From Akkermansia muciniphila (GTDB taxonomy: Bacteria > Verrucomicrobiota > Verrucomicrobiia > Verrucomicrobiales > DEV007), in NCBI GenBank assembly GCA_945883495.1, contig CAMCXS010000022.1, positions 1 to 64,000 on the forward strand: a DNA stretch of 64,000 bases. The letters are read 5' to 3'. Shown piece after piece: positions 18,111 through 26,423 of the stretch. Under the pieces are notes generated by a model that searched no databases, was not told the DNA's origin, and saw nothing but the letters and a program-made list of their open reading frames with translations. The position numbers were made by a program, and so were the translations under genes. Each line of letters opens with the position of its first letter. Positions within the stretch are counted from its first letter, which is position 1.

Positions 18111-18114
18111 GAGG
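18111..18114 (+). promoter_or_regulatory. Shine-Dalgarno GAGG deciding the pfk start
   Basis: GAGG ends five bases before the ATG at 18120. This favours 18120 over the upstream in-frame TTG at 18099. Confidence 0.6.
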
Positions 18115-18119
18115 TTCCG

Positions 18120-19394
18120 ATGAATGATACTTCCAGCCTGCGGATCCCCATCGCCTCGCTCGGCGAGCCCCGATTCCCCTCCCCGATCACCGCCAGCGCC
18201 GGCCCGGAGCGGTTCGTGCCCTCAGAAATTCAGTGGCCGGGCGATGGCCTGCCACCACCGCCTTTGCACCTCTTTGAAAAAGCGGGTCCGCGCCGGGACC
18301 TCTTCTTCGCGCCGGAGCGGACCCGCGCCGCGATCGTAACCTGCGGCGGACTGTGTCCCGGGTTGAACAACGTGATCCGCTCCATCACCCGGGAACTGCG
18401 TTTCGCTTACGGCGTGAAGACGGTAATCGGCATCCGGGGCGGCTACCGCGGCTTGGACCCGGATCGCGGCCGGCCACCGATTGAGTTGAGCGACGAACTG
18501 GTCAGCGACATCCATCACAAAGGAGGCACCCTCCTAGGAACCTCACGCGGCCCGGTGGATATCCCGGTGGCGGTACAGTTTCTCCTGGATCATGGGATCG
18601 ATCTCCTCTTCACCGTCGGCGGCGACGGCACCCAGCGCGGCGGCCAAGCGATTTTCGAGGAAGCGGCCCAGCGCGGGCATCCCTTGGCCGTGGTGGGAAT
18701 CCCCAAAACGATCGACAACGACGTGCTCCACGTATCGCGAACCTTTGGGTTTGGGACGGCGGTGGAGGAAGCGGTGCGGGTCATCGACAGCGCCCACACG
18801 GAAGCGCGCTGCGTGGAGAATGGGGTTTCCCTGGTCAAGGTGATGGGCCGCCACGCCGGGTTCATCGCCGCCGCGGCGACGGTGGCCAATCAGGATGTCA
18901 ACCTCTGCCTCATCCCTGAGCAGCCGTTTTCCATGGAAGGGCTGCTGGGCTGGTTGGAAAAGCGGCTCGCGTACAAGGGGCACGCGGTCATTGTGACGGC
19001 GGAAGGCGCGGGGCAGGAGCTGCTCGGAGCCTCGGGGGAACGCGATGCCTCGGGAAACCTCAAGCTTGAAGACATCGGCCCCTTCCTCCGGGAGGCGATC
19101 ACGGAGTATGGCAAAACCAGAAGGATGCCGGTGATCCTGCGCTACTTTGATCCCAGCTATCAAATCCGTGGGTGTCCGGCGAACACGGACGATGCCGTGC
19201 TCTGCGACCGTTTTGCGCGGCATGCGGTCCACGCCGCCATGTCGGGCCGCACTGGCTTGGTGATCGGTTTCCTCCACGGTCAGTTTGTCCATGTCCCCAT
19301 GTCCCTCATCACCGCCGGGGTGAAGCGGGTTGATCTGGACGGGGAGCTCTGGCACGCGGTCCTCTCTTCCACCGGCCAGCCCGCAGTTTTTTGA
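18120..19394 (+). CDS. pfkA: 6-phosphofructokinase, plant ATP-PFK-like group
   Basis: The 424-residue protein has a ~60-residue N-terminal extension before the core. Donor-site motifs are GGDGTQRGG and PKTIDND; substrate-site blocks are MGRHAGFIAAAATV, CLIPEQPF and VTAEGAGQELLG. The GGDGT plus Lys in PKTIDND combination, and the GTAVEEAVRVIDSAHTEA block, match the plant-type ATP phosphofructokinases that are structurally close to the PPi enzymes. ATP is therefore the likely donor but not certain. It phosphorylates fructose 6-phosphate in glycolysis. With the PPi-type enzyme at 9497 the cell would have two donors available. The start is supported by the GAGG at 18111. Confidence 0.85.
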   Translation: MNDTSSLRIPIASLGEPRFPSPITASAGPERFVPSEIQWPGDGLPPPPLHLFEKAGPRRDLFFAPERTRAAIVTCGGLCPGLNNVIRSITRELRFAYGVKTVIGIRGGYRGLDPDRGRPPIELSDELVSDIHHKGGTLLGTSRGPVDIPVAVQFLLDHGIDLLFTVGGDGTQRGGQAIFEEAAQRGHPLAVVGIPKTIDNDVLHVSRTFGFGTAVEEAVRVIDSAHTEARCVENGVSLVKVMGRHAGFIAAAATVANQDVNLCLIPEQPFSMEGLLGWLEKRLAYKGHAVIVTAEGAGQELLGASGERDASGNLKLEDIGPFLREAITEYGKTRRMPVILRYFDPSYQIRGCPANTDDAVLCDRFARHAVHAAMSGRTGLVIGFLHGQFVHVPMSLITAGVKRVDLDGELWHAVLSSTGQPAVF

Positions 19395-19459
19395 GAGAAA
19401 CCGTCAGTGTGGCCCGTCAGTAAGGAATCGCGGTCTCAAGCATCGAACTCTCAGTCCCC

Positions 19460-20092
19460 ATGATCCAAATCCATTTTCCTCGAACCCTGACCACCTTTAT
19501 CGCCGCCATGTCCGCCGTTCTATCCGGTCAATCCTCCGCCGCCGACTCCGTAAAAACCGAAACCGCCACGTTTGGCGCCGGGTGCTACTGGTGCACGGAA
19601 GCCGTGATGCAACGGGTTGAAGGCGTGTTAAAATCCACCTCCGGCTTCATGGGCGGCACCGTGGAGAACCCGAGCTACGAAGCCGTTTGCGAAGGCACCA
19701 CCGGCCACGCCGAAGTCATCCAAGTGGAGTTCGATCCCGCCAAGGTTTCCTTCAAGGAACTGGTGGAGATCTTCTGGCAGCTCCACGATCCCACCACGCT
19801 GAACCGGCAAGGTGCCGACGTGGGCACGCAATACCGCTCCGCCATTTTTTATCATAGCGACGAGCAGAAGCAGATCGCGGAAGCCTCTAAGAAAGAAGCG
19901 CTGCCGCACTTCAAAGATCCAATCGTAACGGAAATCACCGCCGCCTCGGTGTTTTATCCCGCCAAGGAGTATCATCAGAACTATTACAACCGGAACAAGT
20001 TCGCCGGATATTGCCGGGTCGTGATCAGCCCGAAATTGAAGAAGCTCAATCTCGAAAACGCCCCCACCCAAACCAACCAATCTCCAGAATGA
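19460..20092 (+). CDS. msrA: Exported peptide methionine-(S)-sulfoxide reductase
   Basis: MsrA of 210 residues with a signal peptide (LTTFIAAMSAVLSGQSSAA). The active-site block is GCYWC at 41-45 with Cys42 as nucleophile, and DPTTLNRQGADVGTQYRSAI is the conserved substrate loop. It reduces methionine S-sulfoxide in proteins, here probably in the periplasm. The stop codon overlaps the msrB start as ATGA, so the two are translationally coupled. Confidence 0.93.
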   Translation: MIQIHFPRTLTTFIAAMSAVLSGQSSAADSVKTETATFGAGCYWCTEAVMQRVEGVLKSTSGFMGGTVENPSYEAVCEGTTGHAEVIQVEFDPAKVSFKELVEIFWQLHDPTTLNRQGADVGTQYRSAIFYHSDEQKQIAEASKKEALPHFKDPIVTEITAASVFYPAKEYHQNYYNRNKFAGYCRVVISPKLKKLNLENAPTQTNQSPE

Positions 20093-20655
20093 CCTCGAAG
20101 CTAGTTCCCCGACTTCTCCTCGGCGTGGCCGTCCTCGCCGCCACGCCATTCCTCCTCATCGCTGCCGATCCCGTGAAACCGATCATCGAAGTTCTCAAGG
20201 AAACTCCCGCGCAACCTGCTCAAACCGTCGAGAAGACCGACGAAGAGTGGAAGAAGACTTTGACGCCCGAGCAATACCGGATCCTCCGCCAAGCCGGCAC
20301 GGAGCGGGCCAACGGCCAAGTCTACAAAGAGTTCAAGGAACAGGGTGGCGGCACCTACTGTTGTGCTGGCTGCAACACGGAACTATTTAGCTCCAAGGAG
20401 AAGTTCGATTCCCATTGCGGTTGGCCCTCGTTTTACGACCCGTCCAAGGCAAAGAACGTCAAGACCGCCACGGATTACCACCTCGGATACGCCCGCACGG
20501 AAGTCCGTTGCGCGGTTTGCGATGGCCACCTGGGCCACGTCTTCACTGGGGAAGGCTACGATACCCCCACGGACAAGCGCTATTGCATCAACGGCACCGT
20601 GCTGAAGTTTGTGCCCTTCCCGGAGGCGAAAGAGGCCCCGGCGGAGAAAAAGTAG
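20089..20655 (+). CDS. msrB: Exported peptide methionine-(R)-sulfoxide reductase
   Basis: Start set at the ATG at 20089, which overlaps the msrA stop; it gives a signal peptide (VPRLLLGVAVLAATPFLLIAA). The protein has 188 residues. Zinc cysteines are CAGC (92-95) and CAVC (141-144), and the catalytic block RYCINGT carries Cys166. The substrate blocks SHCGWPSF and GHLGHVF are present. It handles the R-epimer and so complements MsrA. The pair makes a complete extracytoplasmic methionine repair set, as separate polypeptides instead of the fused MsrAB seen in Neisseria. Confidence 0.93.
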   Translation: MTSKLVPRLLLGVAVLAATPFLLIAADPVKPIIEVLKETPAQPAQTVEKTDEEWKKTLTPEQYRILRQAGTERANGQVYKEFKEQGGGTYCCAGCNTELFSSKEKFDSHCGWPSFYDPSKAKNVKTATDYHLGYARTEVRCAVCDGHLGHVFTGEGYDTPTDKRYCINGTVLKFVPFPEAKEAPAEKK

Positions 20656-20711
20656 ATTACACGCAGACGGAGCAGCGCCACGGCGGATAACCCGCCGGTT
20701 CTGTCCCTGCA

Positions 20712-20753
20712 CTGCCCGGATTGATCGGTCGAATGGCCGGATCAACCGGGCAG
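20712..20753 (+). terminator. Strong Rho-independent-like terminator after msrB
   Basis: CTGCCCGG (20712-20719) pairs with CCGGGCAG (20746-20753), and TTGATC (20721-20726) with GATCAA (20740-20745). An additional GG/CC pair gives a ~16-bp stem with single-base bulges. TTTCATTT follows. Confidence 0.75.
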
Positions 20754-20892
20754 TTTCATTTGGTGTGATGAAGACGTCGTATCGGGCAAAAAGCGGCATG
20801 GAGACGGGTTGGCGGGCGGGGCCAGCCATTCTCTAACTGGGGGACGACGGAAGTGCCAGTGGCTTCTGAGGTGGCTCGTGCTCGTGCAGCAG

Positions 20893-21094
20893 GCCCAACG
20901 GGCCGGGATAGGATAGCCCAGGGCGCAGCCCTGGGAAGCCAGAGTCATGGCCCCCGCCCTGAAAGGTGCGGGACAATCGGGAAATCCGACGGTTGTCTCG
21001 CGCTTTCAGTGCTTCGATGGGCTGGCGGTCCACCCAGGGCGGCGGTCGCCTCCGCTCCCTTCGCCCTGGGCTTTCTTGTCCCGGCCCGTTGGGC
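20893..21094. repeat. ~200-bp structured inverted-repeat element
   Basis: The outer arms are 20893-20925 and 21062-21094, matching at 30 of 33 positions; the first 16 (GCCCAACGGGCCGGGA) are perfect. Inside lie two further hairpins. CCCAGGGC-gca-GCCCTGGG (20917-20935) is perfect. CTGAAAG...CTTTCAG (20959-20965/21003-21009) stacks on GCG/CGC and GACAA/TTGTC. Frames are open on both strands across it, but the nested pairing explains the composition better than coding does. It may be a mobile palindromic element or a structured RNA. Confidence 0.75.
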
Positions 21095-21109
21095 CTATCG
21101 GTTTGAGCC

Positions 21110-21375
21110 GGGACGGCGCTGTCCCGGCGAGAATCACCCTCGGTTGTCACTGGGACGGCGCTGTCCCGGCGAGAATCACCCTCGGTTTTCGCTGGGACGA
21201 CGCCGTCCCAGGCGGAATCACCCCTGGTTTTGACTGGAACGGCGCCGTCCCGGGCGGAATCACCCCTGGTTTTCACTGGGACGAAGCCGTCCCACCGGGA
21301 ATCCCCCTCGGTTTTCACCGGGACGACGCCGGTCCGGCAAGAATCACCCTTGCTTCCGCCAGGAACGGCGCTGCA
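21110..21375. repeat. 42-bp tandem repeat array with a palindromic core
   Basis: Units start at 21110, 21152, 21194, 21236, 21278, 21320 and 21362, exactly 42 bases apart; the last is partial and degenerate. Each begins with a near-palindrome whose ideal form is GGGACGGCGCCGTCCC, followed by a ~26-base spacer containing GAATCACCC and GGTTTTC. The period is a multiple of three, so frames on both strands read as 14-residue repeats. No start or context supports a gene. Confidence 0.9.
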
Positions 21376-21526
21376 CGCATGGATACGACGCCTCTGCCCG
21401 GCTGGTCCGGCGCCGCGCATGACGATCCGGGAGCCAAATCCTAACAATCCATCTAAAAATCTTTTGACATAACCGCCAAGCTCAAGAATCGTCCTGACAG
21501 AACCAAACACAATCATCTCGCCTCCC

Positions 21527-22294
21527 ATGCTCTACACGAATCCAACTTTCGACATCCGCGACTTCTCTGAGGATCATCTGTTCGCCTTTGGGGAGAAGGC
21601 CGTTCCCCTTCTCGCCGGATTTGCTTCCGGAGATATGTTGGCCCTTCTCGGCACCCGCTTAGGGGAGTTGAACCAAGAATTGGGACAACGCATCGGCCGA
21701 TTGCCGTCCAACCCGCTGGCCGAGCCGAAGTCCCTGGCGGACAAGAAGCGGGACGGACTGAAGGTCCGGCTCTATGAGCTCACTCGAATCGCGCACGACG
21801 ACCCGGAAAGCGAGTCCGTGCGCAAGGCGGCCGCCATCGTCCAAGAGGTGCTCGACCGTCGCCCAGCCGGGTTCCAGAATCTCATCTACGAAGAGAACAC
21901 CACGCAACTGAAGCAGCTCCTCTCAGATCTCGCGGAACCGTCCGTGCACCAAGCCGCGGACCAGGCCGGTTTGACCAAGTGGATTCACGCTCTGGCCGCC
22001 GCCGAAACGGCGTTCGAAGCGACCGACAAAGCCTTCGACGATTACGAGCGCACCACCCCCAAACCTCGCGGCCTCAGGGACATCCGGCGCGACTACAACG
22101 AAACCCTTCGCCTCATCCTCGACAACCTCGCCTGGGCCGCAAACCGCCTTGGCAGCGAAAGCCGTTACGCCGAAATCTTCCGCGGCCTCCGCGCCGAACT
22201 CGTCGCCCTCTCCTCCCTGGCCAAACTGCGCGACACCGGCGAGGCCAAGCGCGAGAAGAAGGCGGGCGGGAAGAAGGTGGAGCTGACGAACTGA
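21527..22294 (+). CDS. Helical cytoplasmic protein of unknown function
   Basis: I do not recognise this 255-residue protein with confidence. It has no signal peptide or membrane segment and is rich in amphipathic helices throughout (ESVRKAAAIVQEVLDRR, ALAAAETAFEATDKAFDDYE, TLRLILDNLAWAANRL), ending in a Lys-rich tail (AKREKKAGGKKVE). It somewhat resembles the DUF6261-type helical proteins in length and layout, which I cannot verify. It stands alone: repeats lie upstream and exoD converges downstream. Confidence 0.65.
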   Translation: MLYTNPTFDIRDFSEDHLFAFGEKAVPLLAGFASGDMLALLGTRLGELNQELGQRIGRLPSNPLAEPKSLADKKRDGLKVRLYELTRIAHDDPESESVRKAAAIVQEVLDRRPAGFQNLIYEENTTQLKQLLSDLAEPSVHQAADQAGLTKWIHALAAAETAFEATDKAFDDYERTTPKPRGLRDIRRDYNETLRLILDNLAWAANRLGSESRYAEIFRGLRAELVALSSLAKLRDTGEAKREKKAGGKKVELTN

Positions 22295-22349
22295 GGCTCA
22301 GAGATCCTGGCCCTCGAGGAAACGTTAAGAACCCCATCCAACACGCTGA

Positions 22350-22369
22350 ACGGCCCAACGGGCTGGGGC
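22350..22369. repeat. Partial copy of the inverted-repeat arm
   Basis: The stretch GCCCAACGGGCTGGG differs by one base from the outer arm of the element at 20893. No matching second arm is clear nearby, so this looks like a remnant. Confidence 0.4.
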
Positions 22370-22390
22370 CCGGATCAGCGAGCGGCAAGC

Positions 22391-23092
22391 TCAGGGCAAA
22401 TGCTCTGGCCCGGGCTCGAACCAGCCACGGAACGTCTCGGACATCCAGGCCGCCGCTGACGCTCCGCCGAGGAGCAGAAAGGTGAAGAAGGCGGCCGTGA
22501 GCAGGAACAGCGCGTACCCGGCCAGAGTCAGTATCCCGTCGCGGCCGATCGCGGCGATCGCCAACAAGGTCACCGTGGCCGCCGGAAGCAAGTTGGTCAT
22601 AGGAATCGGCAACGGAAGCAGGAGGCACGCGCCGCACACGAACACGCAGAATCCCGTGAAGTGCTGGAGCACCGGAGCTTCCACGACGAATTCGCATCTC
22701 GGCTTGGAGACCTTTTCCAAACTCCGGATGATCCGGTTCGCCCCTTCCAAAAGCTTCGGGAAAATCCGTTGGGAGAGCCGCATCTCCATCAACTTGCGGG
22801 GCAACCAAGGTTTCCGGCGTAGCGCCAGCCGCAATCCAATCAAACTGATGACCACCCCAAATGGCGTCGACATCCCCGGAATCGCCACTGGCGTACAAAA
22901 CGGGATGCTGAAGAGACAAAGCAAGCCCAGAAACGCGCGCCCCTTGAGCAAAAGGACCACCTCACCGATGCTCACGTCGTCGTGCGCAAACTTTTCGATC
23001 AGCTGGGCGATCTGCTCGGAGAGAAGATTCGGTTCGTGCGTCTCCGGGGCGTGATCTTCGGCGGAAGCAGGGGGAGTCACGGAAGAATCCAT
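22391..23092 (-). CDS. exoD: ExoD-family membrane protein
   Basis: The 233-residue membrane protein carries the ExoD signatures IPGMSTPFGVVISLIGLRLA and PLPIPMTNLLPAATVTLLAI and has about four hydrophobic segments. ExoD proteins were first linked to exopolysaccharide synthesis in rhizobia; their biochemical role is not settled. The N-terminus (~40 residues) is acidic and cytoplasmic-looking. The gene is divergent from the sugar nucleotidyltransferase gene across ~115 bp, which is compatible with polysaccharide metabolism but not proof of it. Confidence 0.85.
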   Translation of the reverse strand: MDSSVTPPASAEDHAPETHEPNLLSEQIAQLIEKFAHDDVSIGEVVLLLKGRAFLGLLCLFSIPFCTPVAIPGMSTPFGVVISLIGLRLALRRKPWLPRKLMEMRLSQRIFPKLLEGANRIIRSLEKVSKPRCEFVVEAPVLQHFTGFCVFVCGACLLLPLPIPMTNLLPAATVTLLAIAAIGRDGILTLAGYALFLLTAAFFTFLLLGGASAAAWMSETFRGWFEPGPEHLP

Positions 23093-23208
23093 CGGCGGGA
23101 AATGTCTTGGCTGGGGCGGCCCGGACGGATACTCATCCGCGCCGGGGGCCCCCGCAACCTGAGTTTGACGTTTGCCGAGAGCGGGTTCCCCACCTAGGGT
23201 GCCCCACT

Positions 23209-23949
23209 ATGTCGATCTCTCAGGAAGTGACCCACGCCATGATTTTGGCCGCGGGCCGTGGCACCCGGATGCTCCACCTCACCGAAGACCTTCCCAAGCC
23301 GATGATTCCGGTCCGGGGCCGTCCGATTTTGGAGACCATCATCCGCGGTCTTCAAGAAAACGGCGTACGCCGCGTCCTCGTAGTCGTCGGGTATCGCAAG
23401 GAGGTGATCATGGACCACTTCGGCGATGGCCAGAACTTCGGCCTGGAGATTGATTACGTGGTTCAGGAAGTCCAGAACGGCACCGGCAAAGTGGTCGAAT
23501 TGGGGCGTTCCTTCACGGGAGCACAGCCCTTTGTCCTCGCGTATGGCGACATTCTCGTGCCCGCCTCCAGCTATGCTCCGCTGGTCCGGTTGGATGGGGA
23601 CGACGCGAGGATCGCGGTCCGCGTGAACGAGGACGTCAGCAAAGGCGGCGCGGTCTTCATCAATGAGGAAGGTCTGATGACGGATCTGATCGAAAAGGGA
23701 GGTCCCGGGCAGCCCACCAGTCCGTATTACAACGCGGGGATCTACACCTTCAGTCCCGTGATCCACGACTACGTGAGCCGGCTGCGCCTCTCTCCTCGCG
23801 GCGAATACGAGCTGACCGACGCCATTCGCGAGATGGCCTACGATGGGCTTGCCGTCCGCGCCGTGGAATTGCAGGGAGAGTGGGCCGATGTCCGCGACCC
23901 CGGCGTTGTTCAAGACCTTAATCAAACCCAGACCCAGACCACCGCATGA
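23209..23949 (+). CDS. NDP-sugar pyrophosphorylase-like nucleotidyltransferase
   Basis: The start at 23209 is supported by AGGGTG nine bases upstream and by the family N-terminus. The protein has 246 residues. It carries the nucleotidyltransferase signature ILAAGRGTRM followed by LPKPMIPVRGRP, FVLAYGDILV with the metal-binding Asp, and YYNAGIYTFSPV. It would activate a sugar phosphate with an NTP (GlmU-N / RmlA / ManC-like); the sugar cannot be fixed from sequence. The stop overlaps the hisC start (ATGA at 23946-23949), so the two are coupled. Confidence 0.88.
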   Translation: MSISQEVTHAMILAAGRGTRMLHLTEDLPKPMIPVRGRPILETIIRGLQENGVRRVLVVVGYRKEVIMDHFGDGQNFGLEIDYVVQEVQNGTGKVVELGRSFTGAQPFVLAYGDILVPASSYAPLVRLDGDDARIAVRVNEDVSKGGAVFINEEGLMTDLIEKGGPGQPTSPYYNAGIYTFSPVIHDYVSRLRLSPRGEYELTDAIREMAYDGLAVRAVELQGEWADVRDPGVVQDLNQTQTQTTA

Positions 23950-25067
23950 CCCTGGCCGCCGCGCCATCCATTTGGGAGTTCGCCAATCCGCAACTCCGCG
24001 ACCTCGTCTCTTACGAACCCGGAAAGCCGATCGAGGACGTGGCCCGGGAACTCGGCTTGTCCCCGGAGAGCATCATTAAGCTCGCTTCCAACGAGAACCC
24101 GCTCGGCCCCTCCCCCAAAGCGATCGCCGCCATGCAGGAGGCCGCCAAATCCGTCCATCTCTACCCGGATGGAGGCGGCTGGAAGCTGCGCAACGCCATC
24201 GCCGCCAAGTTCGGTTTGGAACGCGAGAACGTCATCCTCGGCAACGGCTCCAACGAGATCATCGAACTCTGCGGCCACGCCTTTCTGCGGCCCGGAGACA
24301 ACGTCATCGCGGCCGAACACGCCTTCGTGGTCTACAAGCTGATGGCCACGCTTTTCGGCGCGGATACCATCGAAATTCCGGACCCCGCTTTCGTCCACGA
24401 CCTGCCCGCGATGGCGGCGGCGATCAACTCGCGGACCAAGGAAGTCTTCATCGCCAATCCCAATAACCCGACCGGCACGCTGGTGGATCAGGAGGCGCTC
24501 GACCGCTTCATGGATCAAGTCCCGGAGCACGTCGTGGTGGTATTTGACGAGGCCTACTACGAGTTCCTCCAAAATCCGCCGGATACCCTCAAATATCTCC
24601 GCGAAGGGCGGAACATCGTGATCCTCCGCACCTTCTCCAAAATCCAAGGCTTGGCGGGCACACGGGTTGGCTATGGCCTCGCCCCGAAGGAGCTCGCGGG
24701 CATCCTCCAAAAGTGCCGCCAGCCGTTCAACGTCAACTCCATCGCCCAAGCGGGCGCCCTCGCCGGTTTGGAAGACGAGGCGCACCAGCAGCAGACTCGT
24801 GAACTGACTTGGGAAGGGCTCCGCTACTATGAACAAGCCTTCGGCGAGATGGGCCTCGAGTTCGTCCCCAGTTACGCCAACTTCATCCTCGTCCGCACCG
24901 GCGATGGCGACCGGGTCTTCTCGGAAATGATGAAGCGCGGCATCATCCTGCGTGCCATGCGCGGCTACAAACTGCCCGACTGGGTGCGGATCTCCGTCGG
25001 CACCGCGGAACAGAACGAGCGCTGCATCGCTGCTTTGCGAGAAGTTCTCGCCGCCGCACCGCATTGA
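23946..25067 (+). CDS. hisC: Histidinol-phosphate aminotransferase
   Basis: Fold-type I PLP aminotransferase of 373 residues. The blocks are KLASNENPLGPSPKAI, VFIANPNNPTGTL, VVFDEAYYEF, and TFSKIQGLAGTRVGYGLAP with the PLP lysine in FSK; an RISVGT block near the C-terminus completes the family pattern. It transfers the amino group to imidazole-acetol phosphate in histidine synthesis; some HisC enzymes also act on aromatic amino acids. It sits between a sugar nucleotidyltransferase and mnmE with overlapping stop/start codons on both sides. Confidence 0.92.
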   Translation: MTLAAAPSIWEFANPQLRDLVSYEPGKPIEDVARELGLSPESIIKLASNENPLGPSPKAIAAMQEAAKSVHLYPDGGGWKLRNAIAAKFGLERENVILGNGSNEIIELCGHAFLRPGDNVIAAEHAFVVYKLMATLFGADTIEIPDPAFVHDLPAMAAAINSRTKEVFIANPNNPTGTLVDQEALDRFMDQVPEHVVVVFDEAYYEFLQNPPDTLKYLREGRNIVILRTFSKIQGLAGTRVGYGLAPKELAGILQKCRQPFNVNSIAQAGALAGLEDEAHQQQTRELTWEGLRYYEQAFGEMGLEFVPSYANFILVRTGDGDRVFSEMMKRGIILRAMRGYKLPDWVRISVGTAEQNERCIAALREVLAAAPH

Positions 25068-26407
25068 ATCGGGACCGGGATACCATCGCCGCGATCGCCA
25101 CGCCTCCTGGTCAAGGAGCGTTGGCCGTGTTGCGTCTATCGGGCCCTCGCGCCTTTGCCATCGCGGATGAAGTTTTCCGAGGACCCGCCGCGCCGCCGCG
25201 TTTGCAAATCTTTGGCCGGATCGTGGCGGCGGATGGGTCGGTGATCGATGAAGTCCTCCTGACCCGATTCCCCGGGCCGAAGAGCTTCACCGGAGAGGAC
25301 ACCGTGGAAATCACTGGGCACGGCGGCCGCCTCGTAAGCCGAGCCATCTTGGACCGCCTCCTCCAGGCCGGTGCGCGAGCCGCGCAAGGAGGCGAATTCA
25401 CCCAACGCGCCTTCCTCAATGGAAAACTCGACCTCACCCAAGCCGAGGCGATCATGGACGTCATCTCGGCGCAGACCGACTTGGCTCTACGCTGTGCGCA
25501 ACGCCAGCTCGAAGGACGACTTGGGGAAAGGGTCGAGGAGCAACGCCATGCCCTGATCTCCGTGCTAGCCCATGTCGAGGCCTACATCGACTTCCCAGAG
25601 GAAGACATCGATCCCGAAACCGGAGAACACCTCCACTCGCGCATCCGCTCGGTAATCGAGAGCCTGGACGGACTCCGGTCCACCGCCCGGCAAGGCCGCA
25701 TCCTCCGGGAAGGCGTGGCCACCGTCATTTGCGGGCCTCCGAACGCCGGGAAATCCAGCCTGCTCAACGTCCTTTTGGGCTTCGAGCGAGCGATCGTCAG
25801 CGAAACGGCCGGGACCACTCGAGACACCATCGAGGAGGTGATCAATCTCCAGGGCATTCCCTTGCGGCTCATCGATACCGCTGGCTTGCGGGAAACCGGG
25901 GACCGGATCGAATTGGAAGGCATGGCTCGCACCAGCAAAAGCGTGCAAGCGGCGGAGCTCGTCTTAGAAGTTTGCGATGGCAGCCTTCCTCCAGCCCCAG
26001 TCCCGCTCACCGTGCCGGAAGGGGCGCTTCATTTCCGCGTCCTGAATAAGGCGGATCTGGGAATCGATCCCGGTTGGGACCAAGCCGGAGAGAAACTCGC
26101 CGTTTCCTGCCGCACGGGGGAAGGGATTGAGGAACTGAAAGCCGCCATGGCCGCCGCGTTGACCCGGGATCAGGCGGGCTCCGCCGAGGCGTGGAGCGTA
26201 ACCGTGAACGCCCGGCATCTCCAGGCACTCAACGCAGCCCGGGAACATCTCATCGAAGCCCTGGGGCAGCTCGAAGCGGGTTCACCGCCCGAACTTCCGG
26301 CGGCAGACCTGCGGTCCGCGCTGCATCAACTCGGCGAAATCGTCGGAAAGACCGACATCGAGGAGATTCTCGATGTCGTCTTCAGCCGTTTTTGCATCGG
26401 AAAATAG
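25064..26407 (+). CDS. mnmE: tRNA modification GTPase MnmE
   Basis: The gene starts at a TTG (25064) that overlaps the hisC stop (TTGA); no ATG or GTG lies between there and the conserved DTIAAIATPPGQGALAVLRL, so TTG is the only sensible start. The protein has 447 residues, the full family length. The G domain shows GPPNAGKSSLLNVLLG, DTAGLRETGD and NKAD, and the C-terminus ends FSRFCIGK, carrying the conserved CIGK. With MnmG it makes the 5-aminomethyl-type modification of wobble uridines. No mnmG is in the window. The gene converges on the giant exoprotein. Confidence 0.95.
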   Translation: MNRDRDTIAAIATPPGQGALAVLRLSGPRAFAIADEVFRGPAAPPRLQIFGRIVAADGSVIDEVLLTRFPGPKSFTGEDTVEITGHGGRLVSRAILDRLLQAGARAAQGGEFTQRAFLNGKLDLTQAEAIMDVISAQTDLALRCAQRQLEGRLGERVEEQRHALISVLAHVEAYIDFPEEDIDPETGEHLHSRIRSVIESLDGLRSTARQGRILREGVATVICGPPNAGKSSLLNVLLGFERAIVSETAGTTRDTIEEVINLQGIPLRLIDTAGLRETGDRIELEGMARTSKSVQAAELVLEVCDGSLPPAPVPLTVPEGALHFRVLNKADLGIDPGWDQAGEKLAVSCRTGEGIEELKAAMAAALTRDQAGSAEAWSVTVNARHLQALNAAREHLIEALGQLEAGSPPELPAADLRSALHQLGEIVGKTDIEEILDVVFSRFCIGK

Positions 26408-26423
26408 CTTCCGCGCCCCTCGA

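Larger units (their letters stand above)
20754..21526. other. Intergenic region carrying repeats only
   Basis: After the msrB terminator no gene is supported up to 21527. The stretch holds the structured inverted repeat (20893-21094) and the 42-bp array (21110-21375). The flanks 20754-20892 and 21376-21526 show nothing I can name; the last ~80 bases before 21527 are more AT-rich and probably hold the promoter of the next gene. Confidence 0.7.

Noticed and set aside
21110-21375. CRISPR array or a coding repeat gene
   Set aside because: The 42-bp units repeat throughout with no unique spacers. Frames are open on both strands because of composition, and no start site or domain supports a gene.
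20833-21528. A minus-strand 231-residue ORF covering the repeats
   Set aside because: It consists almost wholly of the translated inverted repeat and the 42-bp array, with no folded-domain pattern and no credible ribosome-binding site.
23922-25064. A 380-residue minus-strand ORF opposite hisC
   Set aside because: hisC is unmistakable on the plus strand; the antisense frame has no motif and is a composition artefact.
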